Assembly: GCA_002428605.1 (NCBI GenBank)
Contig: DIXH01000031.1
Location: 21,264-43,187 of the forward strand
Length of the DNA stretch: 21,924 bases
Source of the DNA: Clostridiaceae bacterium UBA6085
GTDB taxonomy: Bacteria > Bacillota > Clostridia > Clostridiales > Clostridiaceae
Reading direction: 5' to 3'
This document shows, in pieces, positions 15,394 through 21,924 of this stretch (its first letter is position 1; each line of letters starts with the position of its first letter). Position numbers and translations under genes: made by a program. Below the pieces are notes generated by a model. That model made no database searches. It had not been told where the DNA came from and worked only from the letters and a program-made list of their open reading frames with translations.

Positions 15394-15442
15394 AAGGGGT
15401 GAAGAAAGTCAGGTGACGGCTGTGCCGTAACCTGATGAAGGT
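15394..15442 (+). promoter_or_regulatory. hbd leader with stem-loop between purine-rich SD and start codon
   Basis: AAAGGGGTGAAG (15394-15405) is the only strong ribosome-binding-like stretch, about 40 bases before the hbd ATG. Between them TCAGGT-ACGGC (15409-15420) pairs with GCCGT-ACCTGA (15424-15435) around a TGT loop with one G/A mismatch. Folding would shorten the effective SD-to-ATG distance to about 14 bases. The GAAGG at 15437-15441 is only one base from the ATG. In-frame GTGs upstream are closed by TAA at 15428-15430. Confidence 0.5.
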
Positions 15443-16282
15443 ATGAAAGTATTCGTTGTTGGAGCAGGAACCATGGGATCCGGCATTGCCCAGGCATTTG
15501 CACAGGGCGGCTGGGAAGTAGGCATGTATGATGTAGCTGAGGGCTTCGCGAAGAAGAGTCTTTCGGGCATGCTCGGAAGGCTTGCAAAGCAGGTTGAGAA
15601 AGGCAGGCTTTCTCAGGATGAGTGCGACATGATCTCAGGTAACCTGAAGGTTTATGAAGATCTTGCAGGCGCTGCAGACTGCGACCTGGTGCTTGAGGCC
15701 GTTGTCGAGAAGATGGAGGTCAAGAAGGCGCTTTTCAGGGACCTTGATTCAATATGCACAGATACAGCTATTTTCGCTTCAAACACATCATCCCTGTCGA
15801 TAACTGAAATGGCTTCAGCTACAAAGAATCCGGGAAGAGTGATCGGAATGCACTTCTTCAATCCGGCACCGGTAATGAAGCTCGTTGAGATCATCCACGG
15901 TCAGCTGGCTGATAGTGAGACCTTCAATCGCGCGGTAGAATTTGCAAAGACGATCGGCAAGGATCCTGTAGAGGTTACAGAAGGACCAGGCTTCGTAGTC
16001 AACAGGATACTCATCCCTATGATAAACGAGGCGATAGGAGTACTTGCAGACGGCTTCGCATCAGCTGAAGACATAGACAAGGCAATGAAGCTTGGAGCTA
16101 ACCACCCAATGGGACCTCTGGCGCTTTCGGACCTTATCGGAAACGACATAACCCTTGCGATCATGGAAGTTCTCCATAAGGAAATGGGTACTGACAAGTA
16201 CGCTCCGCATCCTCTCCTTAGAAAGATGGTTAGGGCAGGACTGCTCGGAAAGAAGACAGGAAGGGGATTCTACCAGTATTGA
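15443..16282 (+). CDS. hbd: 3-hydroxybutyryl-CoA dehydrogenase
   Basis: Interconverts (S)-3-hydroxybutyryl-CoA and acetoacetyl-CoA with NAD(P)H. The 279-residue protein starts with the Rossmann motif VVGAGTMGSG (GAGTMG at 7-12). Asp30 at the end of the second strand favours NAD(H). The active-site set Ser117 (SNTSS), His137 (MHFFNPAP), Glu149 and Asn187 (FVVNRILIP) is complete. Length matches clostridial Hbd (about 282). It is monocistronic, divergent from thl, and closed by its own terminator; crt, bcd and etf genes of a butyrate operon are not next to it. Start signals are unusual (see the leader feature). A housekeeping promoter upstream is not convincing: TTGAAT at 15363-15368 has no well-spaced -10. 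Confidence 0.95.
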   Translation: MKVFVVGAGTMGSGIAQAFAQGGWEVGMYDVAEGFAKKSLSGMLGRLAKQVEKGRLSQDECDMISGNLKVYEDLAGAADCDLVLEAVVEKMEVKKALFRDLDSICTDTAIFASNTSSLSITEMASATKNPGRVIGMHFFNPAPVMKLVEIIHGQLADSETFNRAVEFAKTIGKDPVEVTEGPGFVVNRILIPMINEAIGVLADGFASAEDIDKAMKLGANHPMGPLALSDLIGNDITLAIMEVLHKEMGTDKYAPHPLLRKMVRAGLLGKKTGRGFYQY

Positions 16283-16289
16283 TATTTAC

Positions 16290-16317
16290 GGGCCGCATCA
16301 TTGCGGCTCTTTTGTTT
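16290..16317 (+). terminator. Terminator of hbd
   Basis: GGGCCGCA (16290-16297) pairs with TGCGGCTC (16302-16309, one G-T pair) around TCAT, followed by TTTTGTTTT. Confidence 0.85.
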
Positions 16318-16585
16318 TATAAAGGTCCCATATGGCAGTTGATCTGTCCGATGGTTACGAATTTGTAAATTAACTGTTTTGAAATATATTTCTATATATT
16401 TTGTGTTACTATGTAATAGAGCGGTAGAAACCATCAAAACAGCACTGCTTAGGGCTTTCTGAACGGACAGGGCAGATAATCGAAGCAAATCGGAGATAAT
16501 CGAAGCCTGAAAGAGATGGACCCAAAGGCTTACATAAAAGCAGTTGCCGTTACCTTAAAATGCAGTATTCAATACCATATCATGC
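16318..16585. other. Gene-free stretch of unknown role between hbd and nfeD
   Basis: No convincing ORF. The first part (to about 16420) is AT-rich. The second part (about 16440-16555) is less AT-rich and contains a 13-bp direct repeat and distant complementary pieces: CTGCTT (16445-16450) with AAGCAG, and AACGG (16462-16466) with CCGTT, which would enclose about 80-100 bases. It could be a structured small RNA or a binding region. It matches no riboswitch class that I can recognise. It lies upstream of the predicted nfeD promoter, so it would not be in that mRNA. Confidence 0.4.
16474..16506. repeat. 13-bp direct repeat with 20-bp period
   Basis: AGATAATCGAAGC occurs at 16474-16486 and again at 16494-16506. 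The period of 20 bp is close to two helical turns, which would place two protein-binding half-sites on the same face of DNA. It lies about 80-110 bases upstream of the nfeD promoter. Confidence 0.7.
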
Positions 16586-16614
16586 TTTGAGATGCTCTCT
16601 TATGCTGATATAAT
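16586..16614 (+). promoter_or_regulatory. Promoter of nfeD-SPFH operon
   Basis: Perfect TATAAT (16609-16614) with extended element TGA (16606-16608) and TTTGAG at 17 bp or TTGAGA at 16 bp upstream. Transcription would start near 16621, right at the ribosome binding site, so the leader is very short. Confidence 0.65.
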
Positions 16615-16636
16615 AAGACACAAGGAGGGATGAAAC

Positions 16637-17059
16637 TTGAATTGGATTTGGTTGGTACTGATCATTGTTGTCGTAGCTTTTGACGTTGTAACCAGCAATG
16701 TGCTGCTTTCCTGGCTTATGGTGGGATTCGTGGCTGCATGGCTGGCAGGCTTCTATGTTGAATTCACTTATCAGGTCCTGATTGCGGTTGTACTTGGAAT
16801 AGTTTTCCTTGGTATAGGTAACAGTATTTCCGAGAAGTACATACGGAACAGGATAAAGAACGAGCCAATACTCGTTGACAAGATTGTGGGACAGGTCTTT
16901 ACGGCTGAGGACAGGATCGAAAGGGCATCTCAGCAGAAGATCAACGGAATCTACTGGGCTATAGTGAATGATGGCGAAACCATACTGCCGGGCGAGAGCT
17001 TCAGGGTAGTCGGTATAAAAGAGAACAAGCTAACAGTCGTGAAGGAGGAAACGAAGTAA
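16637..17059 (+). CDS. nfeD: Short NfeD-like membrane protein
   Basis: NfeD-family partner of an SPFH protein. The 140-residue form has two or three membrane helices (about 3-62) and a C-terminal soluble OB-fold-like part (about 75-136: DKIVGQVFTAEDRI ... PGESFRVVGIKENKLTVVKEE). It lacks the ClpP-like protease domain of long NfeD proteins. TTG start at 16637 with AAGGAGGG (16622-16629) seven bases upstream; the ATG at 16630 is in another frame and closes quickly. Its TAA stop shares a base with the ATG of the SPFH gene, so the two are translationally coupled. Known partners of this type sit in membrane microdomains; the exact task is unknown. Confidence 0.85.
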   Translation: MNWIWLVLIIVVVAFDVVTSNVLLSWLMVGFVAAWLAGFYVEFTYQVLIAVVLGIVFLGIGNSISEKYIRNRIKNEPILVDKIVGQVFTAEDRIERASQQKINGIYWAIVNDGETILPGESFRVVGIKENKLTVVKEETK

Positions 17060-18000
17060 TGGAATACATCATCGGTTTTGCAATTCTGGCACTCATCATA
17101 CTCATTGTCCTTTTGACAAGCATAAAGGTTGTCAACACAGGGTATGTCTTCGTATTGGAAAGGTTCGGACAGTTCTACAGGGTCCTGCAGCCTGGCTGGC
17201 ACGTAATAATCCCTTTCGCTGACTTCGTCAGAAGAAGGATATCAATGAAGCAGCAGATACTCGACATTCAGCCACAGAACGTCATAACAAAGGATAACGT
17301 CAAGATTTCAGTCGACAACGTAATATTCTATCAGGTGCTGAACGCCAAGGACGCTGTCTACAACATAGAGAACTATGTGTCAGGTATAATGTACTCGACC
17401 ATAACCAACATGAGAAACATAATAGGTGACATGACACTTGATGAAGTTCTTGTCGGAAGAGACAAGATCAACCAGAAGCTTCTCAGCATTGTCGACTCGA
17501 TAACTGATGCTTACGGAATCAAGATACTGTCAGTTGAGATCAAGAACATAGTTCCTCCTGAAGAGATCCAGAACGCCATGGAGAAGCAGATGAAGGCTGA
17601 AAGAGAAAAGAGAGCAGCCATCCTCATAGCTGAAGGTGACAGGAACTCCAGCATAGCCAGGGCAGAAGGAGAGAAGCAGAGCAACATCCTCCGTGCAGAG
17701 GCGGAGAAGGAGTCAAACATCAGAAGGGCAGAAGGACTCAGGGAATCGCAGCTGCTTGAGGCAGAAGGTAAGGCAAGGGCAATCGACCTTATTGCAAAGG
17801 CTGAAGCTCAGGCCATCATGGATGTCAATGGAGCAATAATAAACTCAGGTACTGACGCGAGGGTCATAGCTCTGAAGCAGGTAGAAGCTTTGAGGGACCT
17901 CTCAATGAACCCTGCCAACAAGCTCATACTCCCTGTAGATGCCATAGGCTCTTTGGGAAGCATTGCAGCCATTGCAGATATCCTGAAGGGATCGAAGTAG
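17059..18000 (+). CDS. SPFH/Band 7 (stomatin-like) membrane protein
   Basis: 313-residue stomatin/prohibitin-type scaffold. One N-terminal membrane helix (about 3-24) is followed by the SPFH domain (about 25-185; VNTGYVFVLERFGQF, RRISMKQQILDIQPQNVITKD). Then comes a charged coiled-coil (about 185-250) with repeated AEG/RAE units (IAEGDRN, ARAEGEKQ, RRAEGLRE, LEAEGKAR), and a hydrophobic Gly/Ala-rich end. These proteins oligomerise at the membrane and are often encoded next to NfeD, as here. AAGGAGGA at 17042-17049 is the ribosome binding site. A role in membrane organisation or protease control is known for relatives; nothing here shows which applies. It ends at a clear terminator. Confidence 0.92.
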   Translation: MEYIIGFAILALIILIVLLTSIKVVNTGYVFVLERFGQFYRVLQPGWHVIIPFADFVRRRISMKQQILDIQPQNVITKDNVKISVDNVIFYQVLNAKDAVYNIENYVSGIMYSTITNMRNIIGDMTLDEVLVGRDKINQKLLSIVDSITDAYGIKILSVEIKNIVPPEEIQNAMEKQMKAEREKRAAILIAEGDRNSSIARAEGEKQSNILRAEAEKESNIRRAEGLRESQLLEAEGKARAIDLIAKAEAQAIMDVNGAIINSGTDARVIALKQVEALRDLSMNPANKLILPVDAIGSLGSIAAIADILKGSK

Positions 18001-18010
18001 CATAAATCAC

Positions 18011-18039
18011 AAAAGGACGGATTTCCGTCCTTTTTCTTT
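18011..18039 (+). terminator. Terminator after the SPFH gene
   Basis: A 10-bp stem AAAAGGACGG (18011-18020) with CCGTCCTTTT (18025-18034), loop ATTT, followed by a T-rich tract (TTTTTCTTTATTTTA). Confidence 0.92.
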
Positions 18040-18065
18040 ATTTTATGAAATCCGGCCTGTATAAT
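18037..18065 (+). promoter_or_regulatory. Promoter of the second SDR gene
   Basis: TATAAT at 18060-18065 lies 24 bases before the chosen ATG. The -35 position at 17 bp (TTTATT) is weak. The element falls directly after the SPFH terminator, as expected for an independent unit. Confidence 0.5.
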
Positions 18066-18088
18066 CGACTTTGAGAGGATGTGGTCAT

Positions 18089-18817
18089 ATGGAAAAGACG
18101 GCTCTGGTAACGGGAGCAAGCGGAGGAATCGGCGGAGCTATAGCAAAAAGGCTTCATGAGATGGGCTACGACCTTATCCTCATGTACGGGTCAAATGATG
18201 CCGGTATAAGTGCACTCACTGAATCACTTAATAGCCCTAAGAATGTTGAATCAATAAGATGCGACTTCAGGGACAGTCGTGATATGGACTCAGTTTCCCG
18301 CAGGATAGCCGCAAACCATAAGAACATCGAAGTAATAATACATGCTGCAGGAATTTCAAGGCGGGAGCTGTTCCATGAGATGCAGCCTGAAGATTTCGAG
18401 GACCTTGTTTCAGTTAACATCAAGTCCCTTTACTACATAACCAGGTCTCTTATACCCGATATGGTCGAGAAGGGCACAGGCGACATAATCTCCATATCAT
18501 CGATCTGGGGTTCCAGGGCAGCATCCATGGAAGTGGCGTATGCAATGACAAAGGGAGCTATGGAACAGTTCACGAGAGGCCTTGCAGCCGAACTTTCCCA
18601 CATGGGCGTCAGAGTGAATGCCATAGCACCTGGTGGAATCGATACCGAGATCCTCTCGAACCTTTCAATTTCGGAGAAGGATGAATTCCTCAGCGATATC
18701 CCCTTCAAAAGGCTTGGACGTCCCGACGAGATTGCAGACCTTGTAGAATTCCTGCTGAAAAAAGGCAGATACATGACCGGCCAGGTGATAACCCTGGACG
18801 GTGGATATACGCTCTGA
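18089..18817 (+). CDS. Short-chain dehydrogenase/reductase, YmfI/FabG-like
   Basis: SDR of 242 residues with TGASGGIG (8-15), HAAG (85-88), Asn110 and the catalytic set Ser138-Tyr151-Lys155 (YAMTK). The end (TGQVITLDGGYTL) is typical of FabG-like proteins. The second strand reads LILMYGSN, without the Asp that marks NAD enzymes, so NADP(H) is more likely; this contrasts with the other SDR in the window. An in-frame TTG at 18071 would add six residues, but ATG 18089 gives the family-typical start MEKTALVTGASGGIG and has GAGAGG upstream. Single gene between two terminators. Its substrate is unknown; 3-oxoacyl-ACP reduction is one possibility. Confidence 0.85.
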   Translation: MEKTALVTGASGGIGGAIAKRLHEMGYDLILMYGSNDAGISALTESLNSPKNVESIRCDFRDSRDMDSVSRRIAANHKNIEVIIHAAGISRRELFHEMQPEDFEDLVSVNIKSLYYITRSLIPDMVEKGTGDIISISSIWGSRAASMEVAYAMTKGAMEQFTRGLAAELSHMGVRVNAIAPGGIDTEILSNLSISEKDEFLSDIPFKRLGRPDEIADLVEFLLKKGRYMTGQVITLDGGYTL

Positions 18818-18850
18818 AAATGACATGGGAGTCAGCTCCCATGTCATTTT
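18817..18850. terminator. Bidirectional terminator between SDR and sensor kinase genes
   Basis: A perfect 15-bp stem AAAATGACATGGGAG (18817-18831) with CTCCCATGTCATTTT (18836-18850), loop TCAG. A-runs and T-runs at both ends let it serve both convergent genes; each stop codon touches the stem. Confidence 0.93.
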
Positions 18851-20341
18851 TCATCCGAACTTCACTGTGAATTCGATTCCGCTGGTGCCATCTATGTTAA
18901 CCGCATTCCTTATTCCATATTCGAAACCATGCTTGTCCAGTATGTTCCTTACAATGGAAAGCCCAAGTCCAGAAGATCCCTTCACGCGCTGTCTTGATTT
19001 GTCCTTCTTGTAGAACTGCACCCATATGTTCTGGAGATCTTCCTCCGAGATGAACGCAGGGCTGTTGGTAACCTTAAGGACGCACCTTTCTCCAGATTCA
19101 TCCGGCCTCAGACTTATGGAGACTCTCCCGTTCTCGTCTGTATAGGTGAACGCATTCTTCAGGATATTCCTTACTGCTATCGTCAGCTTTTCACTGTCAC
19201 CGTAAGCGGTCATACCAGGCTTTATGTCAGACTCTAACCTTATGTCCTGCCTGATGCCCTTGAATGCTGCCTCAGTCCCGGAAATCAAACCGCTCAGGTC
19301 AATACTCCTCATGTCAAGGGTGAATGCGTCTGATTCGGTATATGACAGCTCAAGCATGTCCCTGATAAGGGCTTCCATATTTTTCGACTCATCCAGTATT
19401 ATACCAAGATACTCCTTCGAGTCCTCAGTAGCGACTCCGTCAAGGATCCCTTCAGCATACCCCTGTATAAGTGCAAGAGGTGTCTTAAGCTCATGGGATA
19501 TGTCCCTTATGAAGCTTTTCCTCTGATCTTCAAGCATCTCTTTCCGGTTAAGGTCTTCCTCCAGAAGAAGGTTCTTGGACCTTAAGTCCTCCAGCGCTAC
19601 CTGAAGGTTTGAGGAAAGCGATGTAAGGCACCTGTCCAGGTCGCCTATCTCATCCGTCCTTGAGGTTGTATCCCTATCTACAAAGCTGAGCGATGCAAGC
19701 ATCGAAGCGTCCTTTGCAAGTTTCCTGAGAGGTTTTGTAACCATCTTAGAAACGACGACCGATATTATAGCGGTTACAAAGAGCCCTCCAATGAACAGAT
19801 ATATGAAGAACTGCTTGATCGTTTCAGCTGATTCCCTTATTGGGATCATGGATGATATTGATATTGCTATAGAGTCATCATCTGTCAAAACGGATACGGG
19901 GATTGCAGACAGAAAGTATTTGATCCCCCTGGTCTCCTCCACATACTCCCTCGATATCCCTGAGGCTCCGTACAGCTCTTCCTTTACAGCTTCATTCAGT
20001 GCTATGTCATTGAAGAAGCTCCTCAGGATGAAGATCGAGTTTTCATCGACGTTCCCACCCTTGGATGACATGTAGACAAGGTCTCCGGATTTCGTGTATA
20101 TGAATAGCCTGGCGGAGTTCTTGGCTTCATAGTCAGTAATGTCTCCTATGAAGCCTTCGGGGGAGCGGACAGTGACCTCGGAAAACTCCACGAGGTTCTC
20201 CCACAGGGCTTTCCTCTTGACATTCTCGTAGTAGGTTTCAAAATAAAGAGTCATGAACAGCATTGAGAGCAGGAGGAGCGACGAGACCATTACAGTTGTC
20301 AGTATTGCAAGCTTGTTGGTTATCGACTTAAACATCATCAT
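18851..20341 (-). CDS. Membrane sensor histidine kinase
   Basis: Two-component kinase of 496 residues. Membrane helices at about 10-32 and 178-198 enclose an extracytoplasmic sensor domain of about 145 residues with no recognised family. HAMP follows (about 199-250), with a coiled linker, then the H-box FIRDISHELKTPLALIQGYAEG with His283, the N-box RNILKNAFTYT (Asn396) and the G2 box GSSGLGLSIV (456-465). The G1 box is atypical (VTNSPAFISEEDL in place of DNGPGI), as in some VanS-like kinases. Three ATGs in a row open the frame (20341, 20338, 20335); the third has the best distance from GGTGA. The gene overlaps the end of the response regulator gene by up to 14 bases. Signal unknown. Confidence 0.93.
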   Translation of the reverse strand: MMMFKSITNKLAILTTVMVSSLLLLSMLFMTLYFETYYENVKRKALWENLVEFSEVTVRSPEGFIGDITDYEAKNSARLFIYTKSGDLVYMSSKGGNVDENSIFILRSFFNDIALNEAVKEELYGASGISREYVEETRGIKYFLSAIPVSVLTDDDSIAISISSMIPIRESAETIKQFFIYLFIGGLFVTAIISVVVSKMVTKPLRKLAKDASMLASLSFVDRDTTSRTDEIGDLDRCLTSLSSNLQVALEDLRSKNLLLEEDLNRKEMLEDQRKSFIRDISHELKTPLALIQGYAEGILDGVATEDSKEYLGIILDESKNMEALIRDMLELSYTESDAFTLDMRSIDLSGLISGTEAAFKGIRQDIRLESDIKPGMTAYGDSEKLTIAVRNILKNAFTYTDENGRVSISLRPDESGERCVLKVTNSPAFISEEDLQNIWVQFYKKDKSRQRVKGSSGLGLSIVRNILDKHGFEYGIRNAVNIDGTSGIEFTVKFG

Positions 20342-21002
20342 TCACCAGGAACCTGTATCCGGTTCCCCTCACTGTCATTATGTAGCCCGAAGCTTTCCCC
20401 AGCTTCTCCCGGAGCCTTCTTATGCTGGTATCTACTGCCCTCAGGTCCCCGTCATAGTCAATTCCCCAGACCCTGTCAAGGAGAGTCTCCCTGGAGAACG
20501 CAATGTTGCTGTTATTGGCAAGGAAGGTGAGCAGCTCGTACTCCTTTTTGGTGAGAATCACTTCCTCATCAGAAACGAATACCCTCTGTGATCTTGTGTC
20601 TATCCTGAGGCAGCCGTCCTCGATCCTTCCGTTTCTTCCTCCATCCTGCCTGGAGAAGAACGCGTGTATCTTTGCCATAAGCACCTTTGGAGAGAAGGGC
20701 TTGGTCACATAATCGTCGGCACCGGCTACATATCCCTCTAGCTTATCTGCATCCTGGCTCCTGGCAGTCAATACGATGACAGCCGTATCCTTCGTTTTCC
20801 TCAGCTCCCTCAGCATTGTCATCCCATCCATGAACGGCATCATCATGTCGAGGAGTATAAGGTCATAATCCCTTGCAAGAGCCAGCTTCAGGCCTTCGGC
20901 CCCGTCTGGGGCGAGGGTTGCATCATAGCCCTCCTTCACCAGATAGTCCCTCAGCAGGTTCCTCATCCTGACCTCATCTTCTATTATGAGTATGTACTTC
21001 AA
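20328..21002 (-). CDS. OmpR/PhoB-family response regulator
   Basis: 224-residue DNA-binding regulator partnered with the overlapping kinase gene. The receiver domain (1-115) has Asp9/Glu10, phospho-acceptor Asp52 (LILLDMMMPFMDG), Thr79 and Lys101 (TKPFSP). The winged-helix domain (about 125-222) has the typical VILTKKEYELLTFL and DTSIRRLREKLG...IMTVRGTGYRFL. TTG start at 21002 with GGGTGG (- strand, 21008-21013). The predicted promoter upstream carries a dyad at the -35 position. The regulated genes are not identifiable from the window. Confidence 0.94.
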   Translation of the reverse strand: MKYILIIEDEVRMRNLLRDYLVKEGYDATLAPDGAEGLKLALARDYDLILLDMMMPFMDGMTMLRELRKTKDTAVIVLTARSQDADKLEGYVAGADDYVTKPFSPKVLMAKIHAFFSRQDGGRNGRIEDGCLRIDTRSQRVFVSDEEVILTKKEYELLTFLANNSNIAFSRETLLDRVWGIDYDGDLRAVDTSIRRLREKLGKASGYIMTVRGTGYRFLVNDDV

Positions 21003-21062
21003 TTAAACCACCCGTCAGTCGATTCCAGCGGGCAGAGCCCTCCGGATCAGTATTCTCATTTT

Positions 21063-21071
21063 ATTATATCA
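21063..21071 (-). promoter_or_regulatory. Extended -10 promoter of the two-component operon
   Basis: On the - strand TGATATAAT, with perfect TATAAT at 21063-21068. There is no good -35; that position is occupied by the dyad at 21080-21097, which suggests dependence on a bound regulator. Confidence 0.5.
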
Positions 21072-21079
21072 TCCAATAT

Positions 21080-21097
21080 GGCATATTCACTTATGCC
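21080..21097. promoter_or_regulatory. 18-bp dyad at the -35 position of the two-component operon
   Basis: GGCATA (21080-21085) and TATGCC (21092-21097) are perfect inverted arms around TTCACT. Its placement directly upstream of the extended -10 fits an operator, possibly for autoregulation. Confidence 0.45.
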
Positions 21098-21140
21098 TTA
21101 CTTCAATCCATTTCAGTATTACTGTACCAAACCAATGTGA

Positions 21141-21220
21141 CAGGTCTGTTACATTTCTTTTCATTGTCTGAAGGCTTTGCAAGCTGTATAATGTTTAGAT
21201 GGACATATATCAGGTCTGTT
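21141..21220 (+). repeat. 10-bp direct repeat, 70 bp apart
   Basis: CAGGTCTGTT occurs at 21141-21150 and 21211-21220, flanking the predicted methyltransferase promoter. The meaning is unknown and chance is possible. Confidence 0.4.
21164..21192 (+). promoter_or_regulatory. Promoter of the methyltransferase gene
   Basis: TTGTCT (21164-21169), a 17-bp spacer and TATAAT (21187-21192). The predicted start near 21199 gives a leader of about 85 bases. Confidence 0.6.
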
Positions 21221-21284
21221 GAAAACACGATCATTTGCAAAACCTTATAAGGGTCTTGCTGACAATATACGGGGAGGAATTGAA

Positions 21285-21924
21285 TTGAAGTTTTACGAGA
21301 TCCTTGCCAGACATTATGATGACATATTTCCGCTAAGCCTATCTACTGCGGCATTCCTTACGGATGGGCTAGAGCCCGGTGCAAAGGTGCTTGATGCGGC
21401 CTGCGGTACAGGTACCTATGCCATTGCCCTGGCAGGAAAAGGTATTCAGACAGTAGGTGTAGATATAGATGAATCAATGGTGGCGATCGCAGAAGCAAAG
21501 GCCGTCATGCTGGATGCGGATGCAGATTTCATAGTATCCGACATGATGGATATCGACCTCGTATGCACTGATGAGATGGACATGATCTTCTGCATCGGGA
21601 ACTCCCTGGTCCACCTGAAGGACAGGAAGCAGGTGCAGGACTTCATAAGGACATGTTACGGACTACTTAAGCCAGGTGGCAGGATCATACTTCAGACCAT
21701 AAACTATGACAGGATCCTCGATGAATCCATAACCAGCCTTCCGACCATCGAGGTTAAGGATAAGGACATAACCTTCGTCAGGAACTACAAGCTGGACCCG
21801 GATACGATGAAGATCGAATTCAGGTCAAAGCTAAGGGTAGGTCCTGAAGAGGCGGGAAGCTCTGTAATGCTTCTTCCTCTTAGAAGGTCCGAGCTTGAGG
21901 AAATGCTGGAATCAGCCGGTTTCA
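21285..21924 (+). CDS. Class I SAM-dependent methyltransferase, 3' end beyond window
   Basis: Reading from TTG at 21285, with GGGGAGGA (21271-21278) six bases upstream, gives an open frame of 213 codons that runs off the window edge. It begins MKFYEILARHYDDIFPLS. Motif I is VLDAACGTG (35-43), the SAM-binding loop. The acidic end of the second strand follows in VGVDIDESM (57-65), and then motif-IV and post-motif blocks (MDMIFCIGNSLVHL; LLKPGGRIILQT). These mark a Rossmann-fold methyltransferase of the Methyltransf_25/11 kind. The substrate is unknown. Neighbours (a divergent two-component system) give no hint. The C-terminus is missing only because the window ends. Confidence 0.88.
   Translation, partial: MKFYEILARHYDDIFPLSLSTAAFLTDGLEPGAKVLDAACGTGTYAIALAGKGIQTVGVDIDESMVAIAEAKAVMLDADADFIVSDMMDIDLVCTDEMDMIFCIGNSLVHLKDRKQVQDFIRTCYGLLKPGGRIILQTINYDRILDESITSLPTIEVKDKDITFVRNYKLDPDTMKIEFRSKLRVGPEEAGSSVMLLPLRRSELEEMLESAGF

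Noticed and set aside
16462..16555. Possible c-di-GMP-I riboswitch (pieces like ACAGGGCA and GGACCCAAAGGC)
   Set aside because: The resemblance is partial: the CAAAGCC receptor and the long third stem are missing, and the element lies upstream of the nfeD promoter and not in its leader.
17190..17206. TGGCACG within the SPFH gene as a sigma-54 promoter
   Set aside because: The -12 GC element is missing at the required spacing and the site is inside a coding region.
18071..18088. TTG start extending the second SDR by six residues
   Set aside because: No good ribosome binding site before it, and family SDRs begin near MEKTALVTG.
1..21924. CRISPR arrays, tRNA/rRNA genes, IS elements or prophage
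   Set aside because: No regular spaced repeats, cloverleaf-type sequences, transposase frames or phage genes were seen on either strand.

Overview
The window looks like the chromosome of an anaerobic Clostridia-type Firmicute. The main reasons are a clostridial-order rnfCDGEAB operon, clostridial acetoacetyl-CoA enzymes (thiolase, 3-hydroxybutyryl-CoA dehydrogenase), strong GGAGG-type ribosome binding sites, frequent TTG starts, and heavy use of AGG (Arg) and ATA (Ile) codons. No phage, IS, CRISPR, rRNA or tRNA sequence was seen. The lineage below class level is not resolved.

Layout. (1) 17-2509, + strand: metN-metI-metQ, a methionine ABC importer, closed by a strong terminator. (2) 2701-7977, + strand: a six-gene Rnf operon with its own extended -10 promoter and a terminator, followed by a small unknown three-helix membrane protein. 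(3) 8361-15230, - strand: a short-chain dehydrogenase, a GntP-type permease and a single-chain CoA-transferase in one operon. It is preceded by a textbook sigma-54 promoter, three 17-bp dyads, the gene for a PAS-AAA+ sigma-54 activator, and a thiolase gene with its own sigma-54 promoter. (4) 15443-16282, + strand: hbd, divergent from the thiolase. (5) 16637-18817, + strand: an NfeD-like protein, an SPFH/stomatin protein and a second SDR. (6) 18851-21002, - strand: an OmpR-type regulator and its sensor kinase. (7) 21285-end, + strand: a class I methyltransferase cut by the window edge.

How the genes may work together. Region 3 plus hbd reads as a module for uptake and cleavage of 3-hydroxybutyrate/acetoacetate. 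The permease imports the acid, an SDR with an NAD-type Asp oxidises it, the CoA-transferase makes acetoacetyl-CoA, and thiolase yields acetyl-CoA. Hbd covers the (S)-3-hydroxybutyryl-CoA stereoisomer. Two sigma-54 promoters and one local activator suggest the thiolase and the uptake operon are switched on together.

The most unusual part is the Rnf operon. The membrane core (four Cys of RnfA/RnfE) and ferredoxin-side RnfB look intact. RnfC, however, lacks the recognisable glycine-rich FMN/NADH motif, RnfD lacks a canonical SGAT flavinylation motif, and RnfG carries two tandem FMN-binding domains, each with its own SGA(T/S) motif. This suggests a rewired Rnf-like complex whose electron exit may not be NAD+. 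That is inference from motifs only, made without alignments or structures.
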